From Conus ventricosus (lineage: Eukaryota > Mollusca > Gastropoda > Neogastropoda > Conidae), in NCBI GenBank assembly GCA_018398815.1, contig CM031614.1, positions 51,626,796-51,690,795 of the forward strand: 64,000 nucleotides of DNA. Reading direction: 5' to 3'. The position numbers and the translations under genes were made by a program. Positions 1 through 11,900 of this stretch are shown piece by piece. The stretch's first letter is position 1, and every line of letters begins with the position of its first letter. The notes beneath the pieces were generated by a model. It worked only from the letters and a program-made list of their open reading frames with translations. It ran no database searches and was not told the origin of the DNA.

Positions 1-109
1 AGATCACAAAAGGCGTTCTGGTCACAAACAGTAACGTTCTGTTCTGGAAAACTGCGTCGGTGTCTTTCATCGTTTTCATAGCTGTCCTTCATTTTGCTTT
101 GCGATTGTC

Positions 110-310
110 TTTATGTCTGTCTGTAAGTTTCCTTTTCTTTCCAAAGTTCTTCCGATGTTCTTTCGCTATATGGATTGTTCAGACCAGTTAGCTTTTTTAT
201 TTCTTTCCAGAGTTCTCCCTATTTATCTCTGCCGGGATCTTCATAACAAGAGACCCCCCCCCCCTTTTTTTTTTCTCTATTTGTTTTTTCTGCCTGGGAT
301 TTTTTTTTAA
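110..310 (+). repeat. Fragment of pyrimidine-rich degenerate tandem repeat
   Basis: This stretch has the same unit (CAGACCAGTTAGC, then a T-rich run, then TTTCCAAAGTTCT and CTTTCTCTG) that makes up the larger arrays at 7.85-8.79 kb and 14.4-15.2 kb. About three degenerate copies are visible. The 65-codon open frame here is a by-product of the repeat and is not a gene. Bases 1-110 show nothing recognisable. Confidence 0.6.
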
Positions 311-348
311 ATTTCTACTTGCTCTTATTGTCGTTCAACATAGACACA

Positions 349-391
349 GGAACAACAACAGCAACAACAACAACAACAACAACAACAACCA
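349..391 (+). repeat. (CAA)n microsatellite
   Basis: A run of CAA/CAG triplets. Flanking sequence to about 470 shows nothing else recognisable. Confidence 0.9.
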
Positions 392-477
392 GAAATTAGG
401 TACAAAGCAAGCCAAAAAATAAAATGAATAAACACATGAGCTCGCAGTTGATTGTCAGTCAGTTTATCGTAGTAAGT

Positions 478-1334
478 CTATGGATTGTCAATTTTCTGCG
501 CAATTGAACTCAGTCTGTTCGTTTTCAGTATGCACTATCCTCTAAACGCTTGACTTCTACTGGTGCACCCCAAGGCACAGTTCTGTTTCCCGTTTTGTTT
601 ACGTTATCTACCAATGACTGTAAAGGCACAGAGAAAACTCCACTCATCAAATATTCCGATAATTCTGCTATTTTAGATATGTCAAACTCTGATTCAGTTT
701 ATTTTGACGAAATAAGTAAGTTCTGTGGCTGGTGTAAAGACAACTTTCTTGACCTTAATGTGCAAAAAAAAAAAAAAAACAAACAAAAGAAATCTTAATC
801 GATTTTAGGAAGAACCCAGAACCTGTGCCAGACCTTAAAATTAATGATGAAGCTGTTGAACGAGTGAATGAGTTTAAATATCTGGGAATGATTGTCGAAG
901 ATAAATTAGCTTTGGATCACAATGTTACTAAAATCCATAGAAATTGCCAGTCAAGAATATTCTGTTTGCAAAAGCTACGAAATATTGCTGTTAACCTTGT
1001 GATCTTACCAGCTTATTACAGATGTTGTGCTGAGTCATTGCTTATTGCTTCTTTTATGTGCTGGTATGGAAGTTTGGGTGTGAAGAGCAAGCGAGTATTG
1101 AATGATGTGGTGAATGTGTGTAGTAAAGTGATTGAAAGGAAGCAAGTTGTTTTGGAAGAATTGTATGACAGACGAGTGGAGAGGAAAGCAAGAAAGATTG
1201 CCAGTGATGACAGCCATGTCTTAGCAAAACATTACGAAATTTTGCCATCTGGACGTCGTTTTAGGACCCTTAGGGTCAAATCTAGGGCACAAAAAATTTG
1301 TATACCCAGGTCGATCCATCTTCTAAGCTCATGA
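478..1334 (+). pseudogene. LINE reverse transcriptase fragment (CR1/L2/Rex-like)
   Basis: This is the C-terminal half of a non-LTR retrotransposon reverse transcriptase. The frame shows STGAPQGTVL and then VLFTL, a palm-domain signature (fingers/palm 'GxPQGTVLSPxLF'). It is followed by IKYSDNSAIL, where the catalytic YxDD box has become YSDN, so the second aspartate is lost. A poly-A run at 764-779 shifts the frame. The next segment carries VERVNEFKYLGMIV (thumb 'KYLG'), CQSRIFCLQKLRN and RKARKIASDDSHVL, typical of the C-terminus of this LINE group. The N-terminal RT and endonuclease are absent, so the copy is 5'-truncated near 470, as is usual for LINEs. Upstream in-frame residues around 478-545 look like the RT region before the GxPQG motif. 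The clade assignment is from recall and was not searched. It is a dead copy. Confidence 0.85.
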
Positions 1335-1376
1335 TGTCTTTTGTATCACTTTTCATGCTTAGTGGTGTCAGGGAGT

Positions 1377-1737
<361 letters not shown>

Positions 1738-2329
1738 GGATGGTGGGCGTGCTGGACTGTACATGTAAGGTATATAATTGGCCACTTGATTGTGATGATT
1801 CTTGTATTATGCATGTTGTCTTGTGATACTGTTTATTGTGCACCTGTTTTAATTTCTCATTTTCTGAGATATAAAGTATTCATATTATATATCATATCTT
1901 TGAGCCTTTATAGTTCGCAAACAATATCTTAGAACAAAGTGAAGAAGTAATACATTTATTGTTTTCGATAGTAATGCCAGATTTCTTAATGAATCCAGTC
2001 ATCGCTAACTTATAAATCAATATTGACACAATATTCTTCCTTGAAATGTCTGTGGGAAAGAAGCTGACCATTTTCATAAACAAAATGTACGAGATAATAG
2101 ACATTAGAGCCAACTTGAATACGTTTGTTGAAGCAGACTGGTTCAGCGGGTAGTTCAGCAGTGTTTTTTTGTTTTGCAGGCATTTGTAATTAAAATAAAG
2201 TTTTATAAGTTTCGAGGGCGTCTGCTCAGAACGGATTATATTTTGTAAATTTTGAAACTATATCTGGACCATGTTTGCTCATAAGAAGCCAATGAGGAAA
2301 GCTACTGAGTAAAATGATTATGTTTCCGT

Positions 2330-3906
2330 TTATTGTTTTATCTTTTGAGTTCTACTGATCCAGGATAGTTTTAGAGATGTGATGTAGCTTTTTAACTCCA
2401 TACCATATGCTTTTGTGCACTGTTTTTCGATTATTTTTTTCTTCTTTTCATTCCACACAAAATTGTAACACATTTTCTTGCATAAACGAAAACGTCTGGT
2501 GTTGTTTTTGTGTGTTAAAAACAGCCAAAGATGAGTAAGCTTTAAAATGAGGAAGGATTTCAAAACTACTATTCTACCTAGGGGCGTAATTTAGTTTTAC
2601 CCATATTTTAAACAAATGATTTATGTGTGTAAGTCTTCCTGAGTAATTTATTTCTACGCAATATTTCAAGCCATTTGTCAACAATATACCATGTATTAAA
2701 AATTTCTGTAGATTCCAGACAATTTTGAAGTACTCCATGTGGTGGTCTTGACTTTTTCTTTTCTTTTTGCACTTCCAAGCCAAATGCGCTCGTTTTACTG
2801 AAATTCATGATTATGAAGACCTAAGACACAGTCAAATCTAAAAAGTACTTCAATACAAGTTTCAAAAGATTTCTTATCCCCTGCGAGTAAAACCTCTGTG
2901 CCATCAGCATGCTGAGATATCTTCTATCCAGTTTCATTCATTCTAATTCCCCGAATATCTCGATTTTCTCTAACATAATGTCTAATATTTCGTCACAAAT
3001 CATGAGCAAATGTGGTGAAATTGGGTCTCCTTGTCGACAACCTTTTTTTTGAAATATTGAACCAATTCAAAACCTGTCCATTAACAATAACGCAAGATCT
3101 GATATTTTTGTAAAATGTGCTTATCCATCAATAAATTTCTTTTTGGAAACCAAATGCTCTTAGGACTTAAGGACCGAAAATCCCAATTAATCGAATCAAA
3201 GACTTTTTCAAAGTATATGTTTAACAACAAACCAGGCAGATCATTTTCATTCACATAGAATATAGTGTCAAATATCAATCTTATGTTCTCACCGATGTAT
3301 CTGTTTCTAATAAATCCAATCTGATCTTCGTTTATGACTTTTAGACAGCACAGATTTTATTCTGTTTTCAATGCAGGAAGATCCTATCTTTTAAACCACA
3401 TACGACAATGCAGTAGGTCTCCAGTTTTTATTTACTGCTTGAGTTTATCGCCTTTTGGAATACAGGTAATGTTTCCCCGCTTTGCACACAGGACAGTTCT
3501 CCTTTTTGAAACTTGCGTTTAATGCACTAACGAAAAATACACCAATTTGTTTCAAGAGACTACTAAAGAATTCAGTAGTAAAGCCATTAGAACCGGGGCT
3601 TTTATTAGTTTTCAGTGTCTTTAAGACACATGTCGCTTCCTCTAATGTAATAAGACTTTCTAATTTTGCTGCTTCTATTTCATTTGAACGGGGGATGTCA
3701 TCCACTAAATCTCTTATGTGACAATTTTCTACAGCATCATCTGTTTGTAGTGCTTTATAGAAACGGTACACTTCTGTAAATATGCCCTTTTGATTTGTTA
3801 AAACATTATTTTGTTTATCAGTTAGTGTATTTATGTTTTTACTGATATAATGCCGCTTTTCAATATTACAAGAATAACTGGTAACTTTCTCTCCATCTGC
3901 ATCCAT
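2330..3906 (-). pseudogene. L1-clade reverse transcriptase domain, inactivated
   Basis: From 3,906 downward the frame shows EKRHYISKNINTL, then LKTNKSPGSNGFTTEFF (the 'NNKSPGxDGF' motif with D changed to N), then LNASFKKE. After a frameshift comes NLPGLLL followed by FEKVFDSINWDF (RT motif A). Next comes GDPISP (motif B 'QGDPLSP'), then a catalytic box reading HADG where YADD is expected, followed by EVLLAGDKKSF. The C-terminal part (2,330-2,808) contains the usual tryptophan-rich thumb region. The spacing and order match L1/Tx1-type LINEs. Lost catalytic residues and at least four frameshifts show it is not functional. Confidence 0.8.
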
Positions 3907-4074
3907 CTAGCTCGTTAATGACTTTGATATCATTTTCAAATTTCGTTCCTTCCTTTTTCAATTCAATGATGTCTTGAATTAACTGTTTTTCCTCTTCATT
4001 AGGCTTTCTTTTTCTCGCAGTGGCATACGAAATTGTTTGGACGTTTTCAGTCATAGTATTCATTTAATCTAAAT

Positions 4075-4833
4075 ATGACTTACCTTCCGAAAGAGGTGAG
4101 TTAAGTTTCCAAAAAGTATTGCGTTTTATGTCTTTATTACATTTTAGTTTTGATAACACAGCAGGATTATCTGTTCTGTAACCAGATTCAGTGTCTGCTT
4201 CATCAGGATAAGAAACCACTGTGTCTAATATTAAAAGGAAGTCTACCCTTTTGAAATGGATTAGTTCTCCCCCACGTAAAATGGCGACACTCTATATTTA
4301 GTTCGCTCCAAATATCGTTCATGTCTAGATTTTGATCATGTTTTCGACAGCCTGTTTTGCATGAGAATTATTTGCATGTTTATAATTGTGATAATCTGTA
4401 GAAGGGTCAAGGACCAGATTGAAATCCCCACCAGCTATAACATTTTCTATACCAAGCGCAACAATTTTTTGTTCGAGACAATTGTAAAATTCTGCGTCAT
4501 CCCTGTTTAGCCCATATATATATTAACGGAAAGGAAATAATTCATACGTATCTCAGCATGAAAAAAGACAAAGTTTCCAGAATCATCCTTAACAACTTGT
4601 TTAATATTAAATTCAAAGAAGTTGTTGAACAAAATTGCGAAACCTCTTGCTTTGGAAGATTAACTAAAAAACACGCCTTGCAGCCCCACTCAGATTGGAT
4701 ATACTTTTCTATTTTGTTTTTCGAAATGAGTGTCTTGCAACAAGAAAACAGAATATCTTTTAGACGATGCAAAACATCACGTCTCTTTTCGAACTATTGA
4801 GGCCCTGATAGAATAGGCATATTGCTATCCATT
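4075..4833 (-). pseudogene. APE-type endonuclease domain of L1-like LINE
   Basis: The reading starts near 4,833 (MDSNMPILSGPQ) and is interrupted by a stop almost at once. It continues through DTHFEK (the 'QETH' metal-site region of APE endonucleases, here QDTHFEK), FNNFFEFNIK, then GGDFNLVLDP (the 'GDFN' catalytic motif), and a FTWRG-like segment with a downstream RLDFLL-like motif. These occur in the canonical order. This domain nicks target DNA to prime reverse transcription. Several frame changes occur, so no long open frame exists. Confidence in the domain is good; subfamily is unknown. Confidence 0.7.
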
Positions 4834-4924
4834 GTTATTTATGAGATAGCTTTGAAAAGGACAATGTACTGTGTAAATACGTCGAACGCAAAAGAGATCA
4901 CAAACCTCATATATTATTATATAT

Positions 4925-5395
4925 TATATTATATTGGGTATTCATATAGCGCCTATCCTCGGTCACAGACCAAGCTCTAAGCGCTTTACAATAAACACAC
5001 TACCTCACTCACTCAACGGGCTTCCTACCCAGGTAGAGCCGGCCGAAGAGCAGCCTACTGGCGCTCATTCAGTCGTTTCCCGTACCATTCAAATATCAGT
5101 CACTCATTTTCATTTATCTCATTTATTCTTCCAGTTTCTCACATAGGATGCATGCGATGTTTTATACATGTCCTCCATTTCCACCGGTACATGATGGCAC
5201 ACGATAACAGTGACAATTTTTATGGCTTGGTAAGAAATACCAGGCGGCTATCTTCAATCTATATCAGTTTTGCCAGGGCAGCGGGGAAACCCCTGCTCTT
5301 TTCGATTTTCAACTGCCGTGGGTTCTTTAACGTGTGCAGGGGGCCAGGAAGGCACACGGGTCAGACTCGCTTATAGTCCCCATCCGATATACAAC
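4925..5395 (+). repeat. Unclassified interspersed repeat (TATAGCGCC...AAGCGCTTTACAA type)
   Basis: The block starts after an AT-rich run with CATATAGCGCCTATCC and CTCTAAGCGCTTTACAA, a pair of motifs I recognise from interspersed repeats of many marine invertebrates. A divergent relative occurs at about 44,625-44,692 in this window. Downstream sequence includes TGGGTTCTTTAACGTG, also typical of such repeats. No coding signal. Class (MITE or SINE tail) is not determined. Confidence 0.45.
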
Positions 5396-5556
5396 AGATG
5401 GCATAAGCTGAGCCCATCCAACCCGGTCAAACGAAAGGATTTATAATAGTTCTTTACAAACACATATCCCATGAACAAATGGAAAGTAACATCAAAATAA
5501 AAAAGCAAAAATCCATCATCACTACCATTATCAAACAAAAACAAAAATAAAAACAT

Positions 5557-5915
5557 AACCAGCCACTGTGGTGAAGTGTTTAACGTCGCGGACTCCCGGC
5601 TGGGAGGTCGTGGGTTCGATTCCCATCAAGGTCTTGCGGGATTTTTCTGCCCAACCGGCTCCTACACGAAGCTGAGTTTGCTTTGGGCTCAACTGGGAAG
5701 ACAGGGACCACACAGTCAAGTTTCATCTACTTAATGGATGCGTGTCTGAGAGTGTTGCTCAAACGTCCTGACCAACGCTGTTGGTGTCTGTATCTCTCGG
5801 ACCTGGTTGACGCTTGGATACATTATGAAAGTAAGCGCGGAGTACAGCCCTTTCATGCAGTCTAAGGCCGGAATGGAAAAAACGTAGCATCATCTTCATC
5901 ATCCTCATTCACATC
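5557..5915 (+). mobile_element. tRNA-derived SINE
   Basis: The head resembles a tRNA gene. An A-box-like TGTGGTGAAGTG lies at 5,567-5,578 and a perfect B-box GGTTCGATTCC at 5,613-5,623, about 35 bases apart, as needed for an internal RNA polymerase III promoter. The head is followed by a roughly 250-base unrelated body and an (ATC)-rich tail near 5,885-5,915. A complete tRNA acceptor stem cannot be closed, so this is not a functional tRNA gene. SINEs are mobilised in trans by a LINE; the partner cannot be told from the tail. Confidence 0.75.
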
Positions 5916-5939
5916 AACCAGAACTTTATAAAAATTTCA

Positions 5940-6400
5940 AATTCTGTGGCCTTTTCATGCTCTGCTCTCATGGTGACCTCGGTTGTGATGCCCTCTCCAC
6001 GTCTGTGGCGTTGATTTGGTTCCATCGGGGTCATCGGTATCGGCGAGTCCATGGGAGCCGTCGCCAGACGGACGTGGTGGCGCCCTCCTTAGGGAGAGCT
6101 CACTCACGCCTGCTCTACAACTACGCATTTATTGTCGTCAGGAGAGGGCAAAGAAGGTGGTGTCCTGCGCATGTTAAATCAGAACAGGCGCCACCGAACA
6201 CCTCTGAAGTGACTCGGCAGCAGTGCAGTGTCTCCGATGGGTTGCCTCTTGACTGCTCCCCGTGGAGTGCCGGGGCTGCGGCGGAGCGGGCCGGGCTTTG
6301 GATGTAGACGGGGTGTCGGAATGAGTGGCGTGGGTGCACTACCACTGAGGTGGCACAGAAGATGAGACGGAAAAAGTACTTACCAGCAAAGGATACACGC
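5940..6400 (+). other. GC-rich block, unrecognised
   Basis: This block is clearly more GC-rich than its surroundings and contains frames of 116 codons (+) and 93 codons (-), neither with recognisable motifs. The composition suggests either an interspersed repeat or the remnant of a host exon. I see no splice-site pair that makes a convincing gene. Confidence 0.25.
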
Positions 6401-7014
6401 ACTAGAGATAAAATGTAAGGCTTTATGTCACATTAGTGAATTCAAATGATTTAGAACTAGAAGAGAGCCGGGGTTTAGCTCTGGCACTAATAGTTTACAC
6501 TACCATACACACAGATCAGGTTTTTAACTTTATGATTGGACTTTGAAAAGAAGCAATAGAAAGATGAATTGAAGAACAGAAACAGAAACTGAAAAGCGAA
6601 TTTCATAAGTCAAGCATGTAGTCAACAATTGAAACGTGTGTGCGTCAAACGCGCACGCGGGTATTAGAAAGGCGAAGGGTCGCTTAAAAAGAAAGAAAAA
6701 GGTTAGCATGGCCACCGTGATTTTACATAGTCATTACTAATGGTTCTGAACACATCTCACGGCAAAAACTGTATAGAGAATGCCAGGCGGTCTGGGGCTG
6801 AGACCGTGTCATTTTAATTTTACTCTGTCAGAGCGCATGAGCAAACGTCTCCAAAAGCACATACTCCCTCTGCACTCGCACGCGCCTGCTCAGGCACATG
6901 CAGAGGGGGGATGCATATAGGCGCGCGACACGCACACAGACCTGCAAGAGAGAAATCCTTTCTTCCCTTTGTTCATATTAGTTATAAATTGGATGTAATT
7001 TTTTGGTAAAGGGC

Positions 7015-7083
<69 letters not shown>

Positions 7084-7578
7084 TTATTATCATGAATGCA
7101 TTCCCAGTGTAACACTTGATCACTCCCTCAAAGAAATTGTCTTGTTCCCTCAAACAATATTATCCATTACACTTACATCAGACATTTTTTTGTTTCCTTG
7201 ATTCTCCTCACTCCTCCCCATCCCAACCGCCCCCTCCTGCCATCTTAATAAGCGACAGCCTTCCTTACAAACAAAACGCAATTATGGTCCAGATAGCACT
7301 TTTCCCTCCATGAACGTGGAAATAAAATCTGTTCGTTGTTGTTGTTTTTTTATTAGAAATTTTCACCTTTTTTCTTTTTTTATGTAACCGCCCCTTCTCT
7401 ACCTCCCCCACCCCCTTACCTCTCCCCACCACCCTTTTTATTAACAAGAAAAAGGTTTCCATTGAAACAACAAACCTGGACCAATCTGCAATACTAATCA
7501 AAACAGAAAAATCATCATTTGCGCACCATAAAAGCGCATCAAAATTAAACATCGTCTAAGTATTCCATGAAGTAGGAA

Positions 7579-7653
<75 letters not shown>

Positions 7654-7844
7654 GTGACAGACAGACGGACAGGAGAGAGAAATAGAGGCGTGGGGTGGGG
7701 TAGCTGACACCATTGTGACAATACATTACAAATATCCAAACTGGAAAAACCATAATCCTTTCAAAAGATGATCTTGTCCATTCTAAAAAATATCTTTCAG
7801 GACACTGATACACAGCTTTTTTCCCCCTTTCCCCTCTCTCCTTT
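6401..7844. other. Intergenic, with (GA)n tracts
   Basis: No gene seen. (GA)n lies at 7,017-7,081 and again at 7,580-7,637, the second followed by (ACAG)n to about 7,674. The remainder is unique-looking AT-rich sequence with C-rich patches at 7,200-7,240 and 7,390-7,430. Confidence 0.7.
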
Positions 7845-8785
7845 TTGAAATTCCATCAAAACACATCAATGATCTCAATTGCAATTTGGATCAGTAAGCC
7901 GTTTTTTCCCCCACAGTTCTCCCGATCTTCCTTCACTGCCTGGATTTTCAGACTCGCGAGCCTTTTTTTCTTCTCAAAGTGTTGCCGATTTTCTGTCTCG
8001 GTCTTAGTTTTCAGCCCAGTCAGCTTTTTTTTTTTTCTCAAAAGGCCACCGATTTTCTCTGTTGAGATTTTCAGGCTGGTTAGCCTTTTGTTCCTCAAGA
8101 TCTCTCAGTTTTCTCTTTCTGCAAGGATTTTTAGACCAATAAGCCCTTTTTCCACCAAAAAGTTCTCCCGATTTTTTTTCTCTGCCTACGTTTTTAGGCC
8201 GTTTGGATTGTTTTCTTTTCCAAGTTCCTCCTAAACACTTTTTCTCCCCCTGAATTTTCAAATCAGTAAGCCTTTTCAGTTTTTCCGAATTTTTATTCTC
8301 TCTCTGGATTTTCAGACCATTTAACAGACAAAAAACCAAAGATTTTTTCCAGTTTCCTTTGTCGCCTGGATTTTCAGCCCTGTTAGCCTTTTTTGTGTCT
8401 TTTTTATATTCTCCTTTCTTTCTCAGACTGGATTTTCAGACCAGTTCGCCTGTTTTTCTTGAAAGTTCTCCCAGTTTCTTTCTGTATCTAGATTTTCTCC
8501 ATGGATTTACAGAACCTGAACTCTGCCGATCTTATTTCCATGCCTGGGTTTTCAAGTCAGTTTTGATTTTTCCTTTCCTTTTTTTCCCGATTCTTTTTTT
8601 CAGACCAGTTCACTCTTTTCTTTCTAGAGTTCTTCCTGTTTTCTTTCTCTGTCTGAATGTTGATATCAGTTAGCCCTTTTCCTCCAAAGTTCTCCCGATT
8701 TTGGTCCTCTATTTTTATTTCAGACCACTAGTTTTTCAAAGTGACTTGACTGCTTTATCTTTCCGATTTCTTTTTGTACTCTCAG
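7845..8785 (+). repeat. Pyrimidine-rich degenerate tandem array, left part
   Basis: About 15 diverged copies of a unit near 57-60 bp. The consensus runs GGATTTTCAGACCAGTTAGC, a T-run, then CCAAAGTTCTCCCGATTTTC and TTTCTCTGCCT. Because the unit is close to a multiple of three, the plus strand stays open for 129 codons with a repeated FSRFSFSAWIFRPVSLFF-like peptide. Nothing suggests it is translated. The array resumes at 14,406, so the element at 8,790-14,405 is inserted inside it. Confidence 0.75.
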
Positions 8786-8789
8786 TTCT

Positions 8790-8925
8790 TATAGAACAGG
8801 GAGTACTTTAGAATGGGAACGAAGAAATGCTGTCTGTGTGTCTGTCCGTCCGTCCGTCCGTCCGTGGTCAAAATGTGTTCCGCTCGCTCCAGACAAAACT
8901 ACTGGATTGATCTTTCTGAAAATTT
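8790..8925 (+). other. Leader and (CCGT)n microsatellite of pearl-like element
   Basis: The leader runs from TATAGAACAGGGAGTAC through a CTGTCTGTGTGTCTG stretch into five CCGT repeats (about 8,847-8,866), then GGTCAAAATGTGTTCC and CCAGACAAAACTACTGG just before the first monomer. The same order, with (CTGT)n in place of (CCGT)n, is found at 63,590-63,720 on the minus strand. At the left edge, GTTCT-TAT-AGAAC with TACTC/GAGTA outside it could form a small hairpin, but only in this copy. Confidence 0.7.
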
Positions 8926-11900
8926 GTAGGTATGTTCACTATGGGTCAAGGATGATGCCCGATGTTTTAGTTTACCGTTACAGCCGTTACTAACGGCTGT
9001 AATGGCCTGTAACGGTTTTTCTTCTTTATGGAATATCTCCGAAAGTACCAGGCCGATCTTTGTGAACATTGGCAGGCATAAAGAGGATGGGGGACGGATG
9101 ACGCCCAATGTTATAGTTTATCCCGTTATAGCCGTTACTAACGGCTGTAACGGCCTGTAACGGTTTTCCTTCTTTATGGAATATCTCAAAAAGTACTTGG
9201 TCGATCTTTCTGAAAATGTGTAGTTATGTTCAGTATGGGTCAGGAATAATGCCCAAATGTTTTAGTTTACCGTTATATCCGTTACTAACGGCTGTAACGG
9301 CCTGTAACAGTTTTTCTTCTTTATGGAATATCTCCGAAAGTACATGGCCTATCTTTGTGAAAATTAGCAGGTATGTTCATTATGGGTCACAGATCATGTC
9401 CGATGTTTTAGTTTACCTCGTTATAGCCGTTACTAACGGATATAACGGCCTGTAACGGTTTTCCGTCTTTTAGGAATATCTCAGAAAGTACTTGGCCGAT
9501 CTTTCTGAAAATTTGTAGGTATGTTGATTATGGGCCAGGAATAATGCCCGATGTTTTAGTTTACCGTTATAGCCGTTACGAACGGTTGTAACGGCCTGAA
9601 ACGGTTTTTTTCTTCTTATGGAATATCTCCGAAAGTAGTTTGCCGATGTTCGTGAAAATTAGCAGGTATGTTCATTATGGGTCATGGATGATGCCCGATG
9701 TTTTAGTTTACCCCGTTATAGCCGTTACTAACGGCTGTAACGGCCTGTAACGGTTTTCCTTCTTTATGGAATATCTCATAAAGTACTTGGCTGATCTTTC
9801 TGAAAAGTTGTAGGTGTATTATTCATTATGGGTCAGGAATAATGCCCGATGTTTTAGTTCACCATTATAGCCATTACTAACGGCTGTAACTGCCTGCAAT
9901 AGTTTTTCTTTTTTATGGAATATCTCCGAAAGGACATGGCCGATCTTTGTGAAAATTGCAGGTATGTTCATTATGGTTCACGAATGATGCTCGATGTTTT
10001 AGTTTACCCCGTTATAGCCGTTACTAACGGCTGTAACGGCCTGTAATGGTTTTTCTTCTTTATGGAATATCTCCGAAAGTTCTTGGCCGATCTTTCTGAA
10101 AATTAGCAGGTATGAAGAGGATGGGTCACGGATGACGCCCGATGTTTTAGTTTACCCCGTTATAGCCGTTGCTAACAACTGTGACGGCCTGTAACGGTTT
10201 TCCTTCTTTATGGAATATCTCATAAAGTACTTGGCTGATCTTTCTGAAAATTTGTAGGTATGTTCATTATGGGTCACAAATAATGCCCAATGTTTCAGTT
10301 TACCGTCATATCCGTTACTAACGGCTGTAACGGCCTGTAACGGTTTTTCTTCTTTATGGAACATCTCCGAAAGTACTTTGCTGATCTTTGTGAGAATTAG
10401 CAGGTATGCCCATTATGGGGCACGGATGATGTCCGATATTTTAGTTTACCCCCTTATAGCCGTTACTAAAGGCTGTAACAGCCTGTAACGGTTTTTCTTC
10501 TTTATGGAATATCTCAGAATGTACTTGGCTGATCTTTGTGAAAATTAGCAGGAATGAAGAGGATGGGTCACGGATGACGCCCGATGTTTTAGTTTACCCC
10601 ATTATAGCCGTTACTAACGGCTGTAACGGTTTTCCTTCTTTATGGAATATCTCAAAAAGTACTTCGCTGATCTTTCTGAAAATTTGTAGGCATGTTCATT
10701 ATGGGCCAGGAATAATGACCGATGTTTTAGTTTACCGTTGTAGCCGTTACTAACGGTTGTAACGGCCTGTAACGGTTTTTTCTTCTGTATGGAATATCTC
10801 CGAAAGTACTTTGCCGATGTTCGTGAAAATTAGCAGGTATGTTCATTATGGGTCACGGATGATGCCCGATGTTTTAGTTTACCCCGTTATAGCCGTTGCT
10901 AACGGCCTGTAACGGTTTTCTTTCTTTATGGAATATCTCATAAAGTACTTGGCCGATCTTTCTGAAAATTTGTAGGTGTATTCATTATGGGTCAGGAATA
11001 ATGCCCGATGTTTTAGTTCACCATTATAGCCGTTACTAATGGCTTTAACGGCATGTAACGGTTTTTCTTCTTTATGGAATATCTCCGAAAGGACATGGCC
11101 GATCTTTGTGAAAATTAGCAGGTATGTTCATTATGGTTCTCGAATGATGCCCGATGTTTTAGTTTACCCCGTTATAGCCGTTACTAACGGCTGTAACGGC
11201 CTTTAACGGTTTTTTCTTCTTTATGGAATATCTCCGAAAGTACTTGGCCGATATTTCTGAAAATTAGCACGTATGAAGAGGATGGGTCACGGATGACGCT
11301 CGATATTTTAGTTTACCTCGTTATAGCCGTTACTAACGGCTGTAATGGCCTATAACGGTTTTCCTTCTTTATGGAATATCTCAGAAAGTACTTGGCCGAT
11401 CTTTCTGAAAATTTGTAGGTAAGTTCAGTATGGGTCTGAAATAATGCCCAAGTTTTTAGTTTACCGTTATGTCCGATACTAACGGCTGTAACGGCCTGTA
11501 ACAGTTTTTTTCTTTATGGAATATCTCCGAAAGTACTCGGCTGATCTTTGTGAAAATTAGCAGGTATGTTCATTATGGGGCACGGATGATGTCCGATGTT
11601 TTAATTTACCCCGTTATAGCCGTTACTAAAGGCTGTAACGGCCTGTAACGGTTTTCCTTCTTTATGGAATATGTCAAAAAGTACTTGGCCGATCTTTCTG
11701 CAAATTTGTAGTTATGTTCATAATGGGTAACGAATACTGCCTAATGTTTTAGTTTGCCGTTATAGCTGTTACTAACGGCTGTAACAGCCTGTAACGGTTT
11801 TTCTTCTTTATGGAATATCTCCGAAAGAACATGGCCGATCTTTGTGAAAATTAGCAGGTATGTTCATTATGGTTCACGAATGATGATAGCCGTTACTCAC

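Larger units (their letters stand above)
1892..4833 (-). mobile_element. Decayed L1/Tx1-type LINE, ORF2 (endonuclease plus RT)
   Basis: On the minus strand, a single ORF2-like reading can be followed from about 4,833 to at least 2,330, with many frameshifts and stops. An APE-type endonuclease comes first, then an L1-clade reverse transcriptase. Weakly coding-like sequence continues to 1,892 and could be the C-terminus. No ORF1 is visible upstream, so the copy seems to start at or just before the endonuclease methionine. The two domain entries give details. The element is dead. Confidence 0.75.

Noticed and set aside
5557..5640. Functional tRNA gene
   Set aside because: A- and B-boxes are present but no closing acceptor stem, and a SINE body follows.
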